Shown piece by piece: positions 1 to 7,801 of a stretch of DNA of 64,000 bases. The DNA is taken from positions 496,001 to 560,000 of the forward strand of contig JBBILX010000001.1 of NCBI GenBank assembly GCA_037444685.1, read 5' to 3'. A model generated the notes under the pieces. That model was not told the DNA's origin. It searched no databases and worked only from the letters and a program-made list of their open reading frames with translations. Made by a program: the position numbers and the translations under genes. The first letter of the stretch is position 1; each line of letters opens with the position of its first letter. This stretch comes from UBA964 sp037444685. GTDB lineage: Bacteria > Pseudomonadota > Gammaproteobacteria > Steroidobacterales > Steroidobacteraceae.

Positions 1-2
1 GG

Positions 3-1277
3 CTCGGCGAGGCGCTGCGTCGCCACCACGACGACCTCGGCCTGCTCGTGACGCTCGAGAACGGCAAGATCCTCACCGAAGGCCGCGGCGAGGTGCAGGA
101 GATGATCGACATCGCCGATTTCGCCGTCGGTCAGTCGCGCATGCTCTATGGATTGTCGATGCACTCCGAGAGGGCGCGCCACCGGATGCTCGAGCAATGG
201 CACCCGCTCGGGGTCGTCGGCCTGATCACCGCCTTCAACTTTCCCGTCGCCGTCTGGGCCTGGAACGCCTGCCTCGCCACGATCTGCGGCAACGTGACAG
301 TCTGGAAGCCTTCGCCGAAGACTCCGCTGACCGCGATCGCCGTCCAGCAGATCTGCAACCGCGTCTGCGCCGAGGGCGGCTTTCCGCCGGTTTTTGCACT
401 GTTCGTCGACGCAGGGCATGGACTCGCCGAGCGTCTCGTTGCCGACCGCCGCGTCGGGCTGCTGTCGTTCACCGGTTCGACCGAGGTCGGCCGGCGGGTC
501 GCGCAGACGGTCGCCGGGCGCCTCGGACGTTCGCTGCTCGAACTCGGCGGTAACAATGCCGTGATCATCGAGGAGTCGGCCGATCTCGCGCTGGCGATTC
601 CCTCGATCGTCTTCGGCGCGGTCGGCACGGCCGGGCAGCGCTGCACGACGACGCGGCGCGTGTTCGTGCCGGCCTCCCGACTCGCCGACGTCGAGCGGCG
701 TCTCGTCGCGGCGTACGCGCAGGTGCGCATCGGCGACCCCACCGCCCCCGACACCCTCATGGGACCGCTGATCGATGCTGCCGCGGTGGCCCGCTACGAG
801 AGCGCCATCGAGGCGGTGCGCGCTGCGGGTGGCGAGCTGCTGTACGGCGGGCAGCGGCTTCCCGGCCCGGGCCATTTCGTACAACCGACGATTTTCCGCG
901 CACGCAATGACTGGCCGATCGTCCAGCGCGAGACTTTCGCGCCCATCCTCTACGTGATTCCTTACCAGACGCTCGACGAAGCCATCGCGATGCAGAACGA
1001 GGCCGCGCACGGTCTGTCATCGGCGCTGTTCACCGACAGCCTCGTGGCTGCCGAACGCTTCCTGTCGGCATCCGGAAGCGACTGCGGCATCGCCAACATC
1101 AATCTCGGCACGTCGGGCGCCGAGATCGGTGGGGCCTTTGGCGGGGAGAAGGACACCGGTGGCGGTCGTGAGGCGGGGTCGGACGCCTGGCGCGCGTACA
1201 TGCGCCGTCAGACCAACACCATCAACTGGTCGTGTGGGATCGCTCTCGCGCAGGGCGTCCGTTTCGACCTCGGCTAG
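3..1277 (+). CDS. Aldehyde dehydrogenase, ALDH7 (aminoadipate-semialdehyde dehydrogenase) type, 5' truncated
   Basis: NAD(P)-dependent oxidation of a semialdehyde to its acid in the cytoplasm. The reading frame is open from the window edge, so the N-terminal part (roughly 80-90 residues by comparison with the usual ~510) is missing; 424 residues remain. The ALDH active-site glutamate lies in LELGGNN and the nucleophilic cysteine in GTAGQRCTTTRR (codon 642-644). The C-terminal part, GGAFGGEKDTGGGREAGSDA followed by YMRRQTNTIN, is characteristic of the ALDH7/antiquitin branch, which acts on alpha-aminoadipate semialdehyde in lysine breakdown. The exact substrate here is inferred. FkbM follows after 21 bases. 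Confidence 0.9.
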   Translation, partial: LGEALRRHHDDLGLLVTLENGKILTEGRGEVQEMIDIADFAVGQSRMLYGLSMHSERARHRMLEQWHPLGVVGLITAFNFPVAVWAWNACLATICGNVTVWKPSPKTPLTAIAVQQICNRVCAEGGFPPVFALFVDAGHGLAERLVADRRVGLLSFTGSTEVGRRVAQTVAGRLGRSLLELGGNNAVIIEESADLALAIPSIVFGAVGTAGQRCTTTRRVFVPASRLADVERRLVAAYAQVRIGDPTAPDTLMGPLIDAAAVARYESAIEAVRAAGGELLYGGQRLPGPGHFVQPTIFRARNDWPIVQRETFAPILYVIPYQTLDEAIAMQNEAAHGLSSALFTDSLVAAERFLSASGSDCGIANINLGTSGAEIGGAFGGEKDTGGGREAGSDAWRAYMRRQTNTINWSCGIALAQGVRFDLG

Positions 1278-1298
1278 GTTGCGCCGAGCGGAGCGCAC

Positions 1299-2066
1299 AT
1301 GGCCAGATACGCCGTCACCTATGGTCTCGAGAAAGCCGGAAGGAGGCTCGCGGCACGCCTGACGCCACCGTGGCGCGCCAAGGATCGCCCGCTCGCCTCA
1401 CTGCTGCGAGCGGTGTTCGCACGGCGGGGCATCGACTGCGTGGTTGACGTCGGGGCGAATCGAGGCCAGTACTACCGCTTCCTGCGCTATCAGGTGGGCT
1501 TCAAGGGGCCGGTGGCCTCTTTCGAACCGATCCCGGAACTCGCGGCGGACCTCGCCGACCGGGCGCGCTTCGAATCGGAATGGTATGTGTTCCCCTGCGC
1601 CCTCGGCGCAGCGCCCGGCTCGGTGCTGCTCAACGTCATGGCGCGACACAGCTTCTCGTCGGTGCTCGCGCCCGATCACTCGCGTACGGACGCATTTGCC
1701 ACCAAGAACGTCGTCGAACGCGTCATAGAGGTGCCCACGCGCACGCTCGATGACGCGTGGGCGGAGTTTACGCGGACGCGCCGCGTCGCGCGGCCCTACC
1801 TCAAGCTCGACACTCAGGGCTACGATCTCGAGGTGCTCGCCGGCGCGCCGCGGGCGCTGGCAGACGTGCAGGCCCTGCAGACGGAGCTGTCGTTCCAGCC
1901 GCTCTATGTCGGCATGCCGGACTGGCGCCGCTCGGTCGACACGCTGGCGGCCGCCGGATTCGAGGTCGCCAGCCTGTTTCCGGTGACCCTCGACGCGGAG
2001 CAGCGCCTCATCGAGGCGGACTGCGTCTTCGTGCGCTCCGGCCGCGAGGCGTCGGCGGCCTCATGA
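1299..2066 (+). CDS. FkbM family SAM-dependent methyltransferase
   Basis: A 255-residue methyltransferase of the FkbM family, whose members O-methylate sugars or polyketides. The SAM-binding motif VVDVGANRGQYYRF is at residues 48-61, followed by the acidic strand SFEPIPE at 74-80; a later segment YLKLDTQGYDLEVLAGA is the family-typical second half. A weak GGAG precedes the ATG. Its stop overlaps the start of the next gene (ATGA), a glycosyltransferase, so the pair probably modifies a surface glycan or lipopolysaccharide core. The substrate is not evident. Confidence 0.85.
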   Translation: MARYAVTYGLEKAGRRLAARLTPPWRAKDRPLASLLRAVFARRGIDCVVDVGANRGQYYRFLRYQVGFKGPVASFEPIPELAADLADRARFESEWYVFPCALGAAPGSVLLNVMARHSFSSVLAPDHSRTDAFATKNVVERVIEVPTRTLDDAWAEFTRTRRVARPYLKLDTQGYDLEVLAGAPRALADVQALQTELSFQPLYVGMPDWRRSVDTLAAAGFEVASLFPVTLDAEQRLIEADCVFVRSGREASAAS

Positions 2067-2944
2067 ACGCCGCGCTCGATCGGATCACTGGCTGCGTCAT
2101 CACCCGCAACGAGGAGGACCGTATTCGCGCCTGCCTCGAATCCCTGTCGTTCTGCGATGAACTCGTCGTGGTGGACTCCCACTCGACCGATCGGACACGG
2201 GACATTGCAGTCGCCTGCGGCGCCCGTGTCATCGAGCGCGACTGGCCGGGCTATCGCAGCCAGAAACAGTTTGCCATCGATGCCGCCACAAACGACTGGA
2301 TCGTCTTCCTGGACGCAGACGAGCGGGTGTCGAATGAACTGGCCGCCGAGATCACGGCGCTGCGCGCACGGGGCACCGATTGCGCGGCGTTTCGTCTACC
2401 CTTTCGATCGACTTACCTGGGTCGGGAGCTGCGTTTCGGCGATGCCGCGCGCGAAACCCACGTTCGCCTGTTCGACCGGCGCGCCTGCCGCTTCGTCGGC
2501 CACGAGATCCACGAGAAGGTGGAGGTCTCAGGACGGACCGGCCGGCTGCGCGGCGTCGTGCTGCACGACTCCTATCGCAGTCTCGACCATCAGCTGGCCA
2601 AGCTCTCCGCCTACGCGCGTCTGATGGGCGAAGCGATGCACGCCGAGGGTCGGCGCGGCAGCGTGCTCAAGCTGCTCTTCAACCCGTGGTGGCGTTTCCT
2701 GCGTGGCTACGTATTCCGTCTCGGCATGCTGGACGGCTGGCGCGGCCTTGCCGTGGCGGTCGCCGATGCGAACTACGTGCGCCAGAAGTACCTGCACCTG
2801 CTCGTGCTGGAATGCACACGCGGCAGCGGCCGACCGACCGCAGCAGCCACTCAACGGGCAGTCGAGTCGGGCGCCGCCGGAACGAGCAGATCGACACGGC
2901 AGCCTCCGAGCGGCGAGACGTCGAGCCGCAGCGCGCCGCCGTAG
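2063..2944 (+). CDS. Glycosyltransferase family 2, WaaE/KdtX-like
   Basis: A 293-residue GT-A glycosyltransferase resembling lipopolysaccharide core transferases of the WaaE/KdtX type. Visible features are the N-terminal GCVITRNEEDRIRACLESL, the nucleotide-binding VVVDSHSTDRT and the acidic FLDADERVSNEL segment. The start is the ATG overlapping the FkbM stop codon (translational coupling). The family usually ends near the YVRQKYLHLLVL segment; this protein carries about 40 further low-complexity residues because the only stop codon lies 94 bases inside the 3' end of the convergent histidine-kinase gene. That tail may be non-functional. Confidence 0.85.
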   Translation: MNAALDRITGCVITRNEEDRIRACLESLSFCDELVVVDSHSTDRTRDIAVACGARVIERDWPGYRSQKQFAIDAATNDWIVFLDADERVSNELAAEITALRARGTDCAAFRLPFRSTYLGRELRFGDAARETHVRLFDRRACRFVGHEIHEKVEVSGRTGRLRGVVLHDSYRSLDHQLAKLSAYARLMGEAMHAEGRRGSVLKLLFNPWWRFLRGYVFRLGMLDGWRGLAVAVADANYVRQKYLHLLVLECTRGSGRPTAAATQRAVESGAAGTSRSTRQPPSGETSSRSAPP

Positions 2945-4251
2945 AGCTCCGCCATCTCGGCGACCATCGCAAGTCCTATGCCGTGCCCGGGCGTCGTCTC
3001 GTCGGCGCGGCGCCCGCGCATGGGACCGTGCTGCCGCAACTCCTCCGGTATGCCCGGCCCGTCGTCCTCGACCCGCAGACGCAGGATCGGACCCGACGGC
3101 ACATCGCGGTCGCGCTCACCGGCCCCGAGCAACGCGGCCTCGACGCGCACCCGGCTCCGGCACCACTTGCAGGCGTTGTCGAGCAGGTTGCCGAGCGCCT
3201 CGAGCAGATCGGCGCGGTCGCCGGCAAAGAGCAGTCCGCTGTCGATCGCGGTCTCGATCGCGAAATCCTTTGTTGCGTGGACCTTGAGCAGGGCCACACG
3301 CAGTTCCTGAACGACGGGCGCGACCGGCACGGGCTCCTGCCCCATCACGCGGCCGCCGCTCGTTGCGGCACGGCGCAGCTGATGCTCGATGATGCCGCGC
3401 ATGCGCCCGAGCTCGCCCTCGATCTGGCGCGTCAGCGTTGCCGTATCCGCGGAGCCGCTGATGGCGCTCTGGATGACGGCCAGCGGCGTCTTGAGGCTGT
3501 GGGCGAGGTTCCCGAGTGTGTCTCGATAGCGCGCGATGCGCCGTCGCTCGCTTTCGAGCAGCGCATTGACGGCCTGCGCGACCCCCGCCAGTTCCCGCGG
3601 ATAACCGCCACCGAGCACGGCGAGACGGCCACCTTCGAGCGCGGCGATCTCGCTCTCGAGCCGCCGGATCGGGCTCGTGAGCCAGCGCAACAGCAGCGCG
3701 ATCGACGCGAGGACGAGCAGCGCCGCCGCAACCAGGCCACCGTACAACTGCGTCCGGAAGGCGCGGAGCTGCTCGTCATAGGGCTGCATGCTCGTGGCGA
3801 CGGCAAAGACCAGTTCCTGCACCGACCGTTCGTGGCCGTACTCCCAACTGATGCCGCGGCCGGAGATCGCCACCCGCGTGCCATCGGCCAACCGGGCGAT
3901 GCGCAGCGCCGGCAAGGTGACTCCATTGGGTGCGGCGAAGTCGATGAACGTGCCCGCCGTCGACGGCGAGCGCCACAGACTGCGGCCATCGAGGCTGCGG
4001 ATCTCGGCATACAGTCCGGAACCCGGCGTACGCAGCCGCGCGTCGGCCTCGGTCGATGCGCCCTTCACGCGCCCCGCGACGTCGGTCTCCGCAGCGGCGA
4101 TCAGCGCGACGATCTGCGCGTCCAGCAGTTCGCGCAGCGAGCGCTGCGCGAGGTCCCGGAAGATCGCATCGAGGGTGACGGCGGTCAGGCCGAAGAACAC
4201 CGCGAGCCCGATCGAGACGAAGACGAGCAATCGCCGGGTGAGCGAATACAT
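2851..4251 (-). CDS. PhoQ-like sensor histidine kinase
   Basis: A 466-residue membrane sensor kinase. A first transmembrane helix spans about residues 8-27 and a second about 170-189, enclosing a periplasmic domain of roughly 140 residues; a HAMP-like linker follows. The H-box contains the phospho-accepting His251 in NLAHSLKTPLAVIQSA, the variant typical of PhoQ-class kinases. The N-box is NLLDNACKW (about 355-363), with G-boxes DDGPGIP (396-402) and GHGIGLAM (422-429). It lies 33 bases downstream of the response-regulator gene, with which it should form a pair. The signal (Mg2+, peptides or another) is not readable. Its 3' end overlaps the convergent glycosyltransferase gene. Confidence 0.92.
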   Translation of the reverse strand: MYSLTRRLLVFVSIGLAVFFGLTAVTLDAIFRDLAQRSLRELLDAQIVALIAAAETDVAGRVKGASTEADARLRTPGSGLYAEIRSLDGRSLWRSPSTAGTFIDFAAPNGVTLPALRIARLADGTRVAISGRGISWEYGHERSVQELVFAVATSMQPYDEQLRAFRTQLYGGLVAAALLVLASIALLLRWLTSPIRRLESEIAALEGGRLAVLGGGYPRELAGVAQAVNALLESERRRIARYRDTLGNLAHSLKTPLAVIQSAISGSADTATLTRQIEGELGRMRGIIEHQLRRAATSGGRVMGQEPVPVAPVVQELRVALLKVHATKDFAIETAIDSGLLFAGDRADLLEALGNLLDNACKWCRSRVRVEAALLGAGERDRDVPSGPILRLRVEDDGPGIPEELRQHGPMRGRRADETTPGHGIGLAMVAEMAELYGGALRLDVSPLGGCRVDLLVPAAPDSTAR

Positions 4252-4284
4252 CCTTGCACTGCGGCGCCGCTGCGCGCCGCCCGC

Positions 4285-4968
4285 CTAACCTGTCTCGCGC
4301 GCCAGCGCGAAACGGTAGCCACGGCCGCGCAGCGTCTCGATGGGCTTGAGCCTGTCGTCGGGGTCTAGCTTGCGCCGCAGACGGCCGATGAAGACCTCGA
4401 TCGTGTTGCTGTCGCGTTCGAAGTCCTGGTCGTAGAGACGCTCGGTCAGTTCGGTCTTGGAGATCACTTCACCGGCGCGCAGCATCATGTGCTCGAGAAT
4501 CCGGTACTCGTAAGTCGTCAGCTCCACCGCCTTGCCGGCGACGGAGACGGTCTGGGCGCGTGTGTCAAGCACGACCGGACCGCAAGTCAGGCTCGGCGAG
4601 GCCCAGCCACCCGCCCGACGCAGCAATGCCTGCAAACGCGCGAGCACCTCCTCGAACTCGAAGGGCTTGGCGACATAGTCGTCGGCGCCGGCCTGCAGCC
4701 CTTCGACCTTGTCCTGCCAGCGATCCCGCGCCGTCAGCACGAGGATCGGGAACTTGCGCTGCTCGGCGCGCAAGCGCCGTATCAGCTCGAGACCCGGCAA
4801 CTTGGGCAGGCCGAGATCGACGATGGCCACGTCGACCGGGCACTCACGGCCCGCGTACAGACCCTCCTCGCCGTCGGCGGCAATGTCGACGGTGAAACCC
4901 GCATCGACGAGCCGGCTGCGCAGCGACTCGCGCAGCGCCGGCTCATCCTCGACGATCAGGACCCTCAC
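4285..4968 (-). CDS. PhoP-like OmpR-family response regulator
   Basis: A 227-residue two-component response regulator. The N-terminal receiver domain has the acidic pocket VEDE (residues 7-10), phospho-acceptor Asp51 in VAIVDLGLPK, and the conserved lysine in ADDYVAKPFEF. The C-terminal winged-helix DNA-binding domain (about 125-222) includes LTTYEYRILEHMM and the recognition region ERDSNTIEVFIGRLRRKL. It overlaps the upstream PepSY gene by four bases (ATGA) and is followed by the PhoQ-like kinase, an arrangement known from PhoPQ-type systems in non-enteric gammaproteobacteria. Confidence 0.93.
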   Translation of the reverse strand: MRVLIVEDEPALRESLRSRLVDAGFTVDIAADGEEGLYAGRECPVDVAIVDLGLPKLPGLELIRRLRAEQRKFPILVLTARDRWQDKVEGLQAGADDYVAKPFEFEEVLARLQALLRRAGGWASPSLTCGPVVLDTRAQTVSVAGKAVELTTYEYRILEHMMLRAGEVISKTELTERLYDQDFERDSNTIEVFIGRLRRKLDPDDRLKPIETLRGRGYRFALARETG

Positions 4969-5315
4969 TGCATGGTCCCGGTGGCCGCGTCGACACTGAC
5001 GGTGAATACGCGCCCATCTTCGTCGGAGAGCAGGCGCAGCACATAGACGACGCGCCCGTCCTGGTGGGTCTGTTCGGCGCGAACGACGCGGGCCCGGAAA
5101 CGTTTCTGGGCGCGGTCGATCGCTTCATCGAGACTGAGTCCCTCGCGGCGCGCGGCCGCATCCGCCTCGGATGCGGCGAAAGAGGCGATCGACGGCATCG
5201 ATTCGCGAGCGAGAGCGTGGCTCGCCGCGTCCGCCGACGCGAGCATGACGATCGTCGCCGTGACGAGCGACCGGCACGATCGTCCGACCCGCTGGCCCGT
5301 CGTGTCCCGATGCAT
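4965..5315 (-). CDS. PepSY domain periplasmic protein
   Basis: A small exported protein of 116 residues from the ATG at 5315. The open frame runs further upstream to 5405, but that part crosses a strong hairpin and lacks signal-peptide character, so 5315 is preferred. The N-terminus has basic residues and then a hydrophobic stretch, LVTATIVMLASADAAS, consistent with a Sec signal. The mature part is a single PepSY-like module: SLDEAIDRAQKRFRARVVRA followed by VVYVLRLLSDEDGRVFTVSVDAATG. It is translationally coupled to the PhoP-like regulator. A role in modulating the sensor kinase is inferred from this context. Confidence 0.8.
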   Translation of the reverse strand: MHRDTTGQRVGRSCRSLVTATIVMLASADAASHALARESMPSIASFAASEADAAARREGLSLDEAIDRAQKRFRARVVRAEQTHQDGRVVYVLRLLSDEDGRVFTVSVDAATGTMQ

Positions 5316-5374
5316 GGTTCTGTCCTGGCGGTTCACGCTCGCGATTCTACCCTTCGAGCGGCCGAGCGTAAGGA

Positions 5375-5402
5375 CGCGGGTGGAGCTCATGCCCCACCCG
5401 CG
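5375..5402 (-). terminator. Hairpin between the glycine-zipper gene and the PepSY-PhoPQ operon
   Basis: A perfect 9-base inverted repeat, CGCGGGTGG (5375-5383) and CCACCCGCG (5394-5402), with a 10-base loop. It lies downstream of the glycine-zipper gene and upstream of the PepSY start on the minus strand. There is no proper T-run, so it is only a candidate terminator or an untranslated-leader structure. Confidence 0.35.
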
Positions 5403-5441
5403 CATCGCCTGACCGCGCCCTGCCGCTTGTCGAGGAGCGCG

Positions 5442-6098
5442 TCAATACTCCGCCGGCCGGACATCGACGCGGACGCGGACCTGCGGGCCTGGGTCGTACG
5501 GCAGGGTCATCCGGCCGCGTCGCCCGTTGTACTCGTAGGTCACGTGATAGCCGTCGATCCGCTCTTCCCAGGACTCGACGTGCCGCAGCTCGCAGCGCTC
5601 CACCGTGTACGGCCGCGCCTCATAACGCTCGTCGTAGCGCTCGTCGTAGCGCCCGGCGGTGCGAGAATCGCGGCGCGCGGCGACGTCGTGTCCGATCGCC
5701 GAACCGATGATTGCACCGGCGACCGTCGCGGCGCGCCGCCCATCGCCGCTGCCGATCTGATTGCCGACCGCGGCGCCGATCAGCCCACCGAGGATCATCG
5801 ATCCGGCACTGGACGAACCGGCCTGCGAGACGTAACGCGAGCCGTACGGGCGCTCGTACTCGTAGCGGATCTCCTCGTAGCACTCGCGTCGCGGCTGCAT
5901 GACTCGGACGCGACGCACGATCGGATCGACGTCGACGACGCGGGCATAGTCGTACTCGGCAATCCCCGCATCGTCCCACTTCGGCCCCCAGCCGCGATGC
6001 TTGCCCGGACCGGCCAGCGCCGGGCCGGCCGTCAGCGCGCCGACCGCGACCGTCGTCAGAGCCAGTGCCCACCTGCGATCTGCTGCAAGACTTGACAT
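5442..6098 (-). CDS. Glycine-zipper (17 kDa antigen-like) envelope protein
   Basis: A 218-residue exported protein. The start at 6098 is fixed by a strong AGGAGG ribosome-binding site directly upstream; the open frame extends further but without support. The signal peptide is about residues 1-28 (WALALTTVAVGALTAGPALA). A glycine-zipper two-helix segment, GSMILGGLIGAAVGNQIG then AATVAGAIIGSAIGHDVA, is followed by a repetitive YDERYDERYEARPY stretch and a C-terminal beta-rich part. Proteins of this kind reside in the outer membrane or periplasm; their biochemical role is generally unknown. Confidence 0.82.
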   Translation of the reverse strand: MSSLAADRRWALALTTVAVGALTAGPALAGPGKHRGWGPKWDDAGIAEYDYARVVDVDPIVRRVRVMQPRRECYEEIRYEYERPYGSRYVSQAGSSSAGSMILGGLIGAAVGNQIGSGDGRRAATVAGAIIGSAIGHDVAARRDSRTAGRYDERYDERYEARPYTVERCELRHVESWEERIDGYHVTYEYNGRRGRMTLPYDPGPQVRVRVDVRPAEY

Positions 6099-6210
6099 GG
6101 TGCCTCCTCTCTGCCAGCGCGTCCCAGGCCGCTTCGGACGGTCCTTTCTCTGGACGCGAGACCAGCCTAGTCGGGGATCGATGAATGCCGACTGAACTGC
6201 CGGGAGACGG

Positions 6211-7065
6211 TCACGGCTCGCCGGGCGGACGCGACTTGTCGTGCTGCTTGGCCTGCTGCCAGAGCGCATCCCAGCCCTCGGCGTCGAGCTGTTCGAGCGA
6301 CTCCCCGCGCTCCGCAACGGCCTGCTCGATGAACGCGAAGCGACGCTCGAATTTGGCGTTCGCGGCACGCAGCGCGGCCTCGGGATCATGGCCGAGATGC
6401 CGGCCCCAGTTGGCGATCACGAACAGCAGATCACCGAGTTCCTCGAAAGCCTGGCTCGAGCCCGCCTGTTCGGCTACTGCCGCGTCGAGCTCCGCGAGCT
6501 CCTCGGCGACCTTGTCGCGAACCCCCGCCACCGAGGGCCAGTCGAAGCGGACCGCGGCCGCGCGCGCGCCGAGCTTGCAGGCGCGGGTCAGCGCCGGGAG
6601 CGCGCGGGCGATGCCGCCGAGCACACCGTGTTCGCCGCGACTGCGCCGCTCGGCGGCCTTCTGCCGCTCCCAGTCGGCCCGCCGGTCCGCGTCACTCGCG
6701 TGCGGATTCCCGTCGAACACGTGCGGATGCCGCCGTCGCAGCTTGTCCGCAATCGAGGCAGCGACCTCTCCAAAGCCGAAAGCCCCCTGCTCCTCCGCAA
6801 GACGCGCATGGAAGACGACCTGGAACAGCAGATCACCGAGCTCGTCCCGCAGCGCGGCCAGATCGCGCCGCTCGATGGCATCGGCGACCTCGAAGGCCTC
6901 CTCGAGCGTGTATGGCGCGATCGTCTCGAAGGTCTGCTGCAGGTCCCAGGGGCAGCCAGAGTGCGGGTCGCGCAGGCGTCGCATGACCTTGAGGAGGCGC
7001 GCGACCGCATCGAGCGGATCGACCGGCTCTGCAATCGCGTCGTTCAACTCAACGGTCCTCGCCAC
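6211..7065 (-). CDS. mazG: Nucleoside triphosphate pyrophosphohydrolase MazG
   Basis: A 284-residue all-alpha NTP pyrophosphohydrolase that hydrolyses (d)NTPs to monophosphates and PPi, a house-cleaning function. Two MazG-type modules are visible. The first begins CPWDLQQTFETI and has the metal-binding EEAFEV and DELGDLLFQVVFHA motifs. The second has EELAELDAA and FEELGDLLFVIANWGRHL. It is slightly longer than the 263-residue E. coli protein. It overlaps the upstream NUDIX gene by 17 bases, suggesting co-translation of two nucleotide-sanitising enzymes. Confidence 0.95.
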   Translation of the reverse strand: MARTVELNDAIAEPVDPLDAVARLLKVMRRLRDPHSGCPWDLQQTFETIAPYTLEEAFEVADAIERRDLAALRDELGDLLFQVVFHARLAEEQGAFGFGEVAASIADKLRRRHPHVFDGNPHASDADRRADWERQKAAERRSRGEHGVLGGIARALPALTRACKLGARAAAVRFDWPSVAGVRDKVAEELAELDAAVAEQAGSSQAFEELGDLLFVIANWGRHLGHDPEAALRAANAKFERRFAFIEQAVAERGESLEQLDAEGWDALWQQAKQHDKSRPPGEP

Positions 7066-7750
7066 GCAATATTCGATAGAGCGTCATCAGCATGCTGGCC
7101 GTCGCTCCCCAGATGTTGCGTGTCCCGTACGGCATGTCGGTCAGCTCGACCTCGTGCTGCTCGAAGCGGCGCCGGCGGCGCACGTGGTTGGAGGGATCGA
7201 GAAAGAACGGCAGCGGCACCTCGAAGACATCGGCGACCTCGCGACGATCGACCTCGAGCGGAAAACCCGCCCGCACCAGGGACACGACCGGCGTGACGCG
7301 ATAACCGGTGACGATCAGGTGGTCGGGCAGCAGCCCGACCACCTCGACATGACTCGCAGGCAGTCCGATCTCTTCCCCGGCTTCGCGCAGCGCGGCCCCG
7401 ACCGCACCGGCATCGCCGGCTTCGACACGGCCACCCGGAAAGCTGATCTGCCCCGCATGCTGCCGCAGGTCGCTGGCGCGCTCGGTCAACAGCACGGTCA
7501 GCGCGTCGCCGCGGTCGACGATGGGCACGAGCACGGCGGCCGGTACGGGCGCCAGCGGAAAGTAGCGCCGCAAGGCAACACGCTGATCCGACGGTACCGC
7601 ACCGAGCCGCCAGTCGTCGCCGTCTGCGACCGTGCGTCTCTTGGACAGGCGGGTGCGGATCAGCTCGCGGAGGGTGGCCGCCGGCAAGCGCGCGAGGTCG
7701 CCCGCTCCCGGCTCGACGCGTACTTCAGGACTGAACGAAGCTGGACCCAT
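7049..7750 (-). CDS. NUDIX hydrolase, NudL-like CoA pyrophosphatase
   Basis: A 233-residue NUDIX hydrolase. The NUDIX box is GGRVEAGDAGAVGAALREAG followed by EEIGL, preceded by QISFPGG, the variant found in CoA and acyl-CoA pyrophosphatases of the NudL/YeaB group. It would cleave CoA to 3',5'-ADP and phosphopantetheine; substrate is inferred from the family. It is transcribed with mazG, whose start lies inside its 3' end, and is divergent from purB. Confidence 0.88.
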   Translation of the reverse strand: MGPASFSPEVRVEPGAGDLARLPAATLRELIRTRLSKRRTVADGDDWRLGAVPSDQRVALRRYFPLAPVPAAVLVPIVDRGDALTVLLTERASDLRQHAGQISFPGGRVEAGDAGAVGAALREAGEEIGLPASHVEVVGLLPDHLIVTGYRVTPVVSLVRAGFPLEVDRREVADVFEVPLPFFLDPSNHVRRRRRFEQHEVELTDMPYGTRNIWGATASMLMTLYRILRGEDR

Positions 7751-7801
7751 ACCGCTATCATTGCCAGTCTAGCACCGCTCGGTGCGCCAACCCGACGCCC
7801 C

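Noticed and set aside
6185..7801. Long N-terminal extension of the purB reading frame
   Set aside because: Runs antisense to mazG and the NUDIX gene; the ATG at 7802 gives the normal protein length.
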